Source: Hygrophila difformis (taxonomy: Eukaryota > Streptophyta > Magnoliopsida > Lamiales > Acanthaceae). From it: a stretch of DNA of 64,000 bases. The stretch spans positions 22,678,057 through 22,742,056 of the forward strand of contig JAOANR010000002.1 in assembly GCA_030278955.1 (NCBI GenBank). The letters are read 5' to 3'. Positions 63,416 to 64,000 of this stretch are shown one piece after another. Under the pieces are notes generated by a model. That model ran no database searches and had not been told where the DNA came from. It was given only the letters and a program-made list of their open reading frames with translations. Each line of letters starts with the position of its first letter. Position 1 is the stretch's first letter. A program made the position numbers and the translations under genes.

Positions 63416-64000
63416 TGTAACACCCCGAATTTGATAACCCAGGCCGGGATGTCACCGCCACACCTCCCTAGCAAGACACGGTTTCTCCGAGCTTTAGAAG
63501 GCTATAGTTTTTCAGAATTTTAATTATTCAAACAGCCCATTATAATATAATTTAAAAATCATAATATCAAAGTTGCAGCGGAAAGTAATATTTACATATG
63601 TATAATGCAGCGGAATTTAAGTATAGGGCCGACATGGCCAAAACACGGGTTAAACAGGCCCGTTCATGCAAGTTGTAATTAAATGCAGGAATTTAAAAAT
63701 AGAGTTTTTCCCGAATGTTCCCATGTATGCATATGATGATGCATAATCCTCATACTCTGAAAGAAAAAGGAAAGAAAATATGGTTTGGTCAGCAAAACGT
63801 GCTGAGTAAGTTAACACCTACTATGATCAAGGGGTTTCAAAATCTTTAATTAGATTTAAGAAAAACATGTGCATACAAGACATGATTTAAATTTTATTCA
63901 TCTAATAATAATTTAATTACATATTTGAAAAGACAAGGATTTCCACAAGATCATAATTTAACACACGTATAAAGAGGTTTAATTAAATAATTAAATTTTT
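63416..64000 (-). repeat. 5' LTR of A, partial at window end
   Basis: Nearly identical to 58251-58840 of A's 3' LTR apart from a short deletion near 63496 that removes part of the GAGCTTGCTAAAGAGATGCAA region. The high similarity indicates a young insertion. Confidence 0.9.

Larger units (their letters stand above)
58251..64000 (-). mobile_element. Element A: gag-only Tekay derivative with intact gag, runs past window
   Basis: Minus strand: 5' LTR (63416 to beyond 64000), tRNA-iMet site (63401-63412), leader, intact 361-residue gag (62807-61722), a short pol remnant ending VMGT, two polypurine tracts, 3' LTR (58251-61263). RT, RNase H, integrase and protease are missing. It is inserted in B's 5' LTR and is therefore younger. 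Confidence 0.88.

Overview
The window is a block of nested transposable elements from a flowering-plant nuclear genome, probably a eudicot. No ordinary host gene was recognised. The evidence is Ty3/gypsy LTR retrotransposons with plant-type primer sites (tRNA-iMet and tRNA-Asp), a Cassandra-type LTR carrying a 5S rRNA-derived segment, tRNA-derived SINEs, a Helitron-like element, and a Mutator-like transposase with a companion Ulp1-type protease. Almost every reading frame carries stops or frameshifts. The species cannot be named from sequence alone.

Layout. 1-14183 (+): a decayed Tekay/Del-type chromovirus (T1), 5' part outside the window, split at 2538/10242 by a 3'-truncated Athila-like element (2539-10241). 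14184-14489 (-): an integrase scrap of another chromovirus. 14490-24669 (-): a second Athila-like element whose two flanking LTRs do not match. 24670-33817 (+): the 3' part of a Tat/Ogre-type element with a second RNase H. It is interrupted by a chimeric Cassandra/Tekay insertion (25680-28599, 5-bp duplication ACTAC) and a Helitron-like element (29731-31154). 33894-35165: three related SINEs and a TTA microsatellite. About 35.5-52.66 kb: a Mutator-like region with a plus-strand Ulp1 (C48) protease gene and a convergent minus-strand transposase. The transposase is split by a Tekay-type element (T2, 42404-50528, duplication GGAAG). 52658-64000 (-): two Tekay-derived elements, B and A, that keep gag but have lost nearly all of pol; A is inserted into B's 5' LTR and runs off the window.

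The most interesting layer is non-coding. (1) Directly upstream of the polypurine tract, Tekay elements and the Cassandra unit share a hairpin with a constant GGA-type loop and alternative, still-paired stems. They also share LTR termini, the tRNA-iMet primer site and its spacing. One insertion joins a Cassandra LTR to a Tekay LTR inside a single target-site duplication. This suggests that the 5S-carrying TRIM is replicated by Tekay machinery. (2) Several LTRs carry short arrays of hairpin-forming units at equivalent places, although their sequences differ between families. Some stems change on both sides. They lie about 0.65-1.1 kb from the LTR 3' end in Tekay types and about 0.3 kb from the LTR 5' end in Athila types.

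Insertion order by nesting: Tat, then the chimera and Helitron in it; the Mutator-like element, then T2 and B in it; A after B; Athila-1 after T1.
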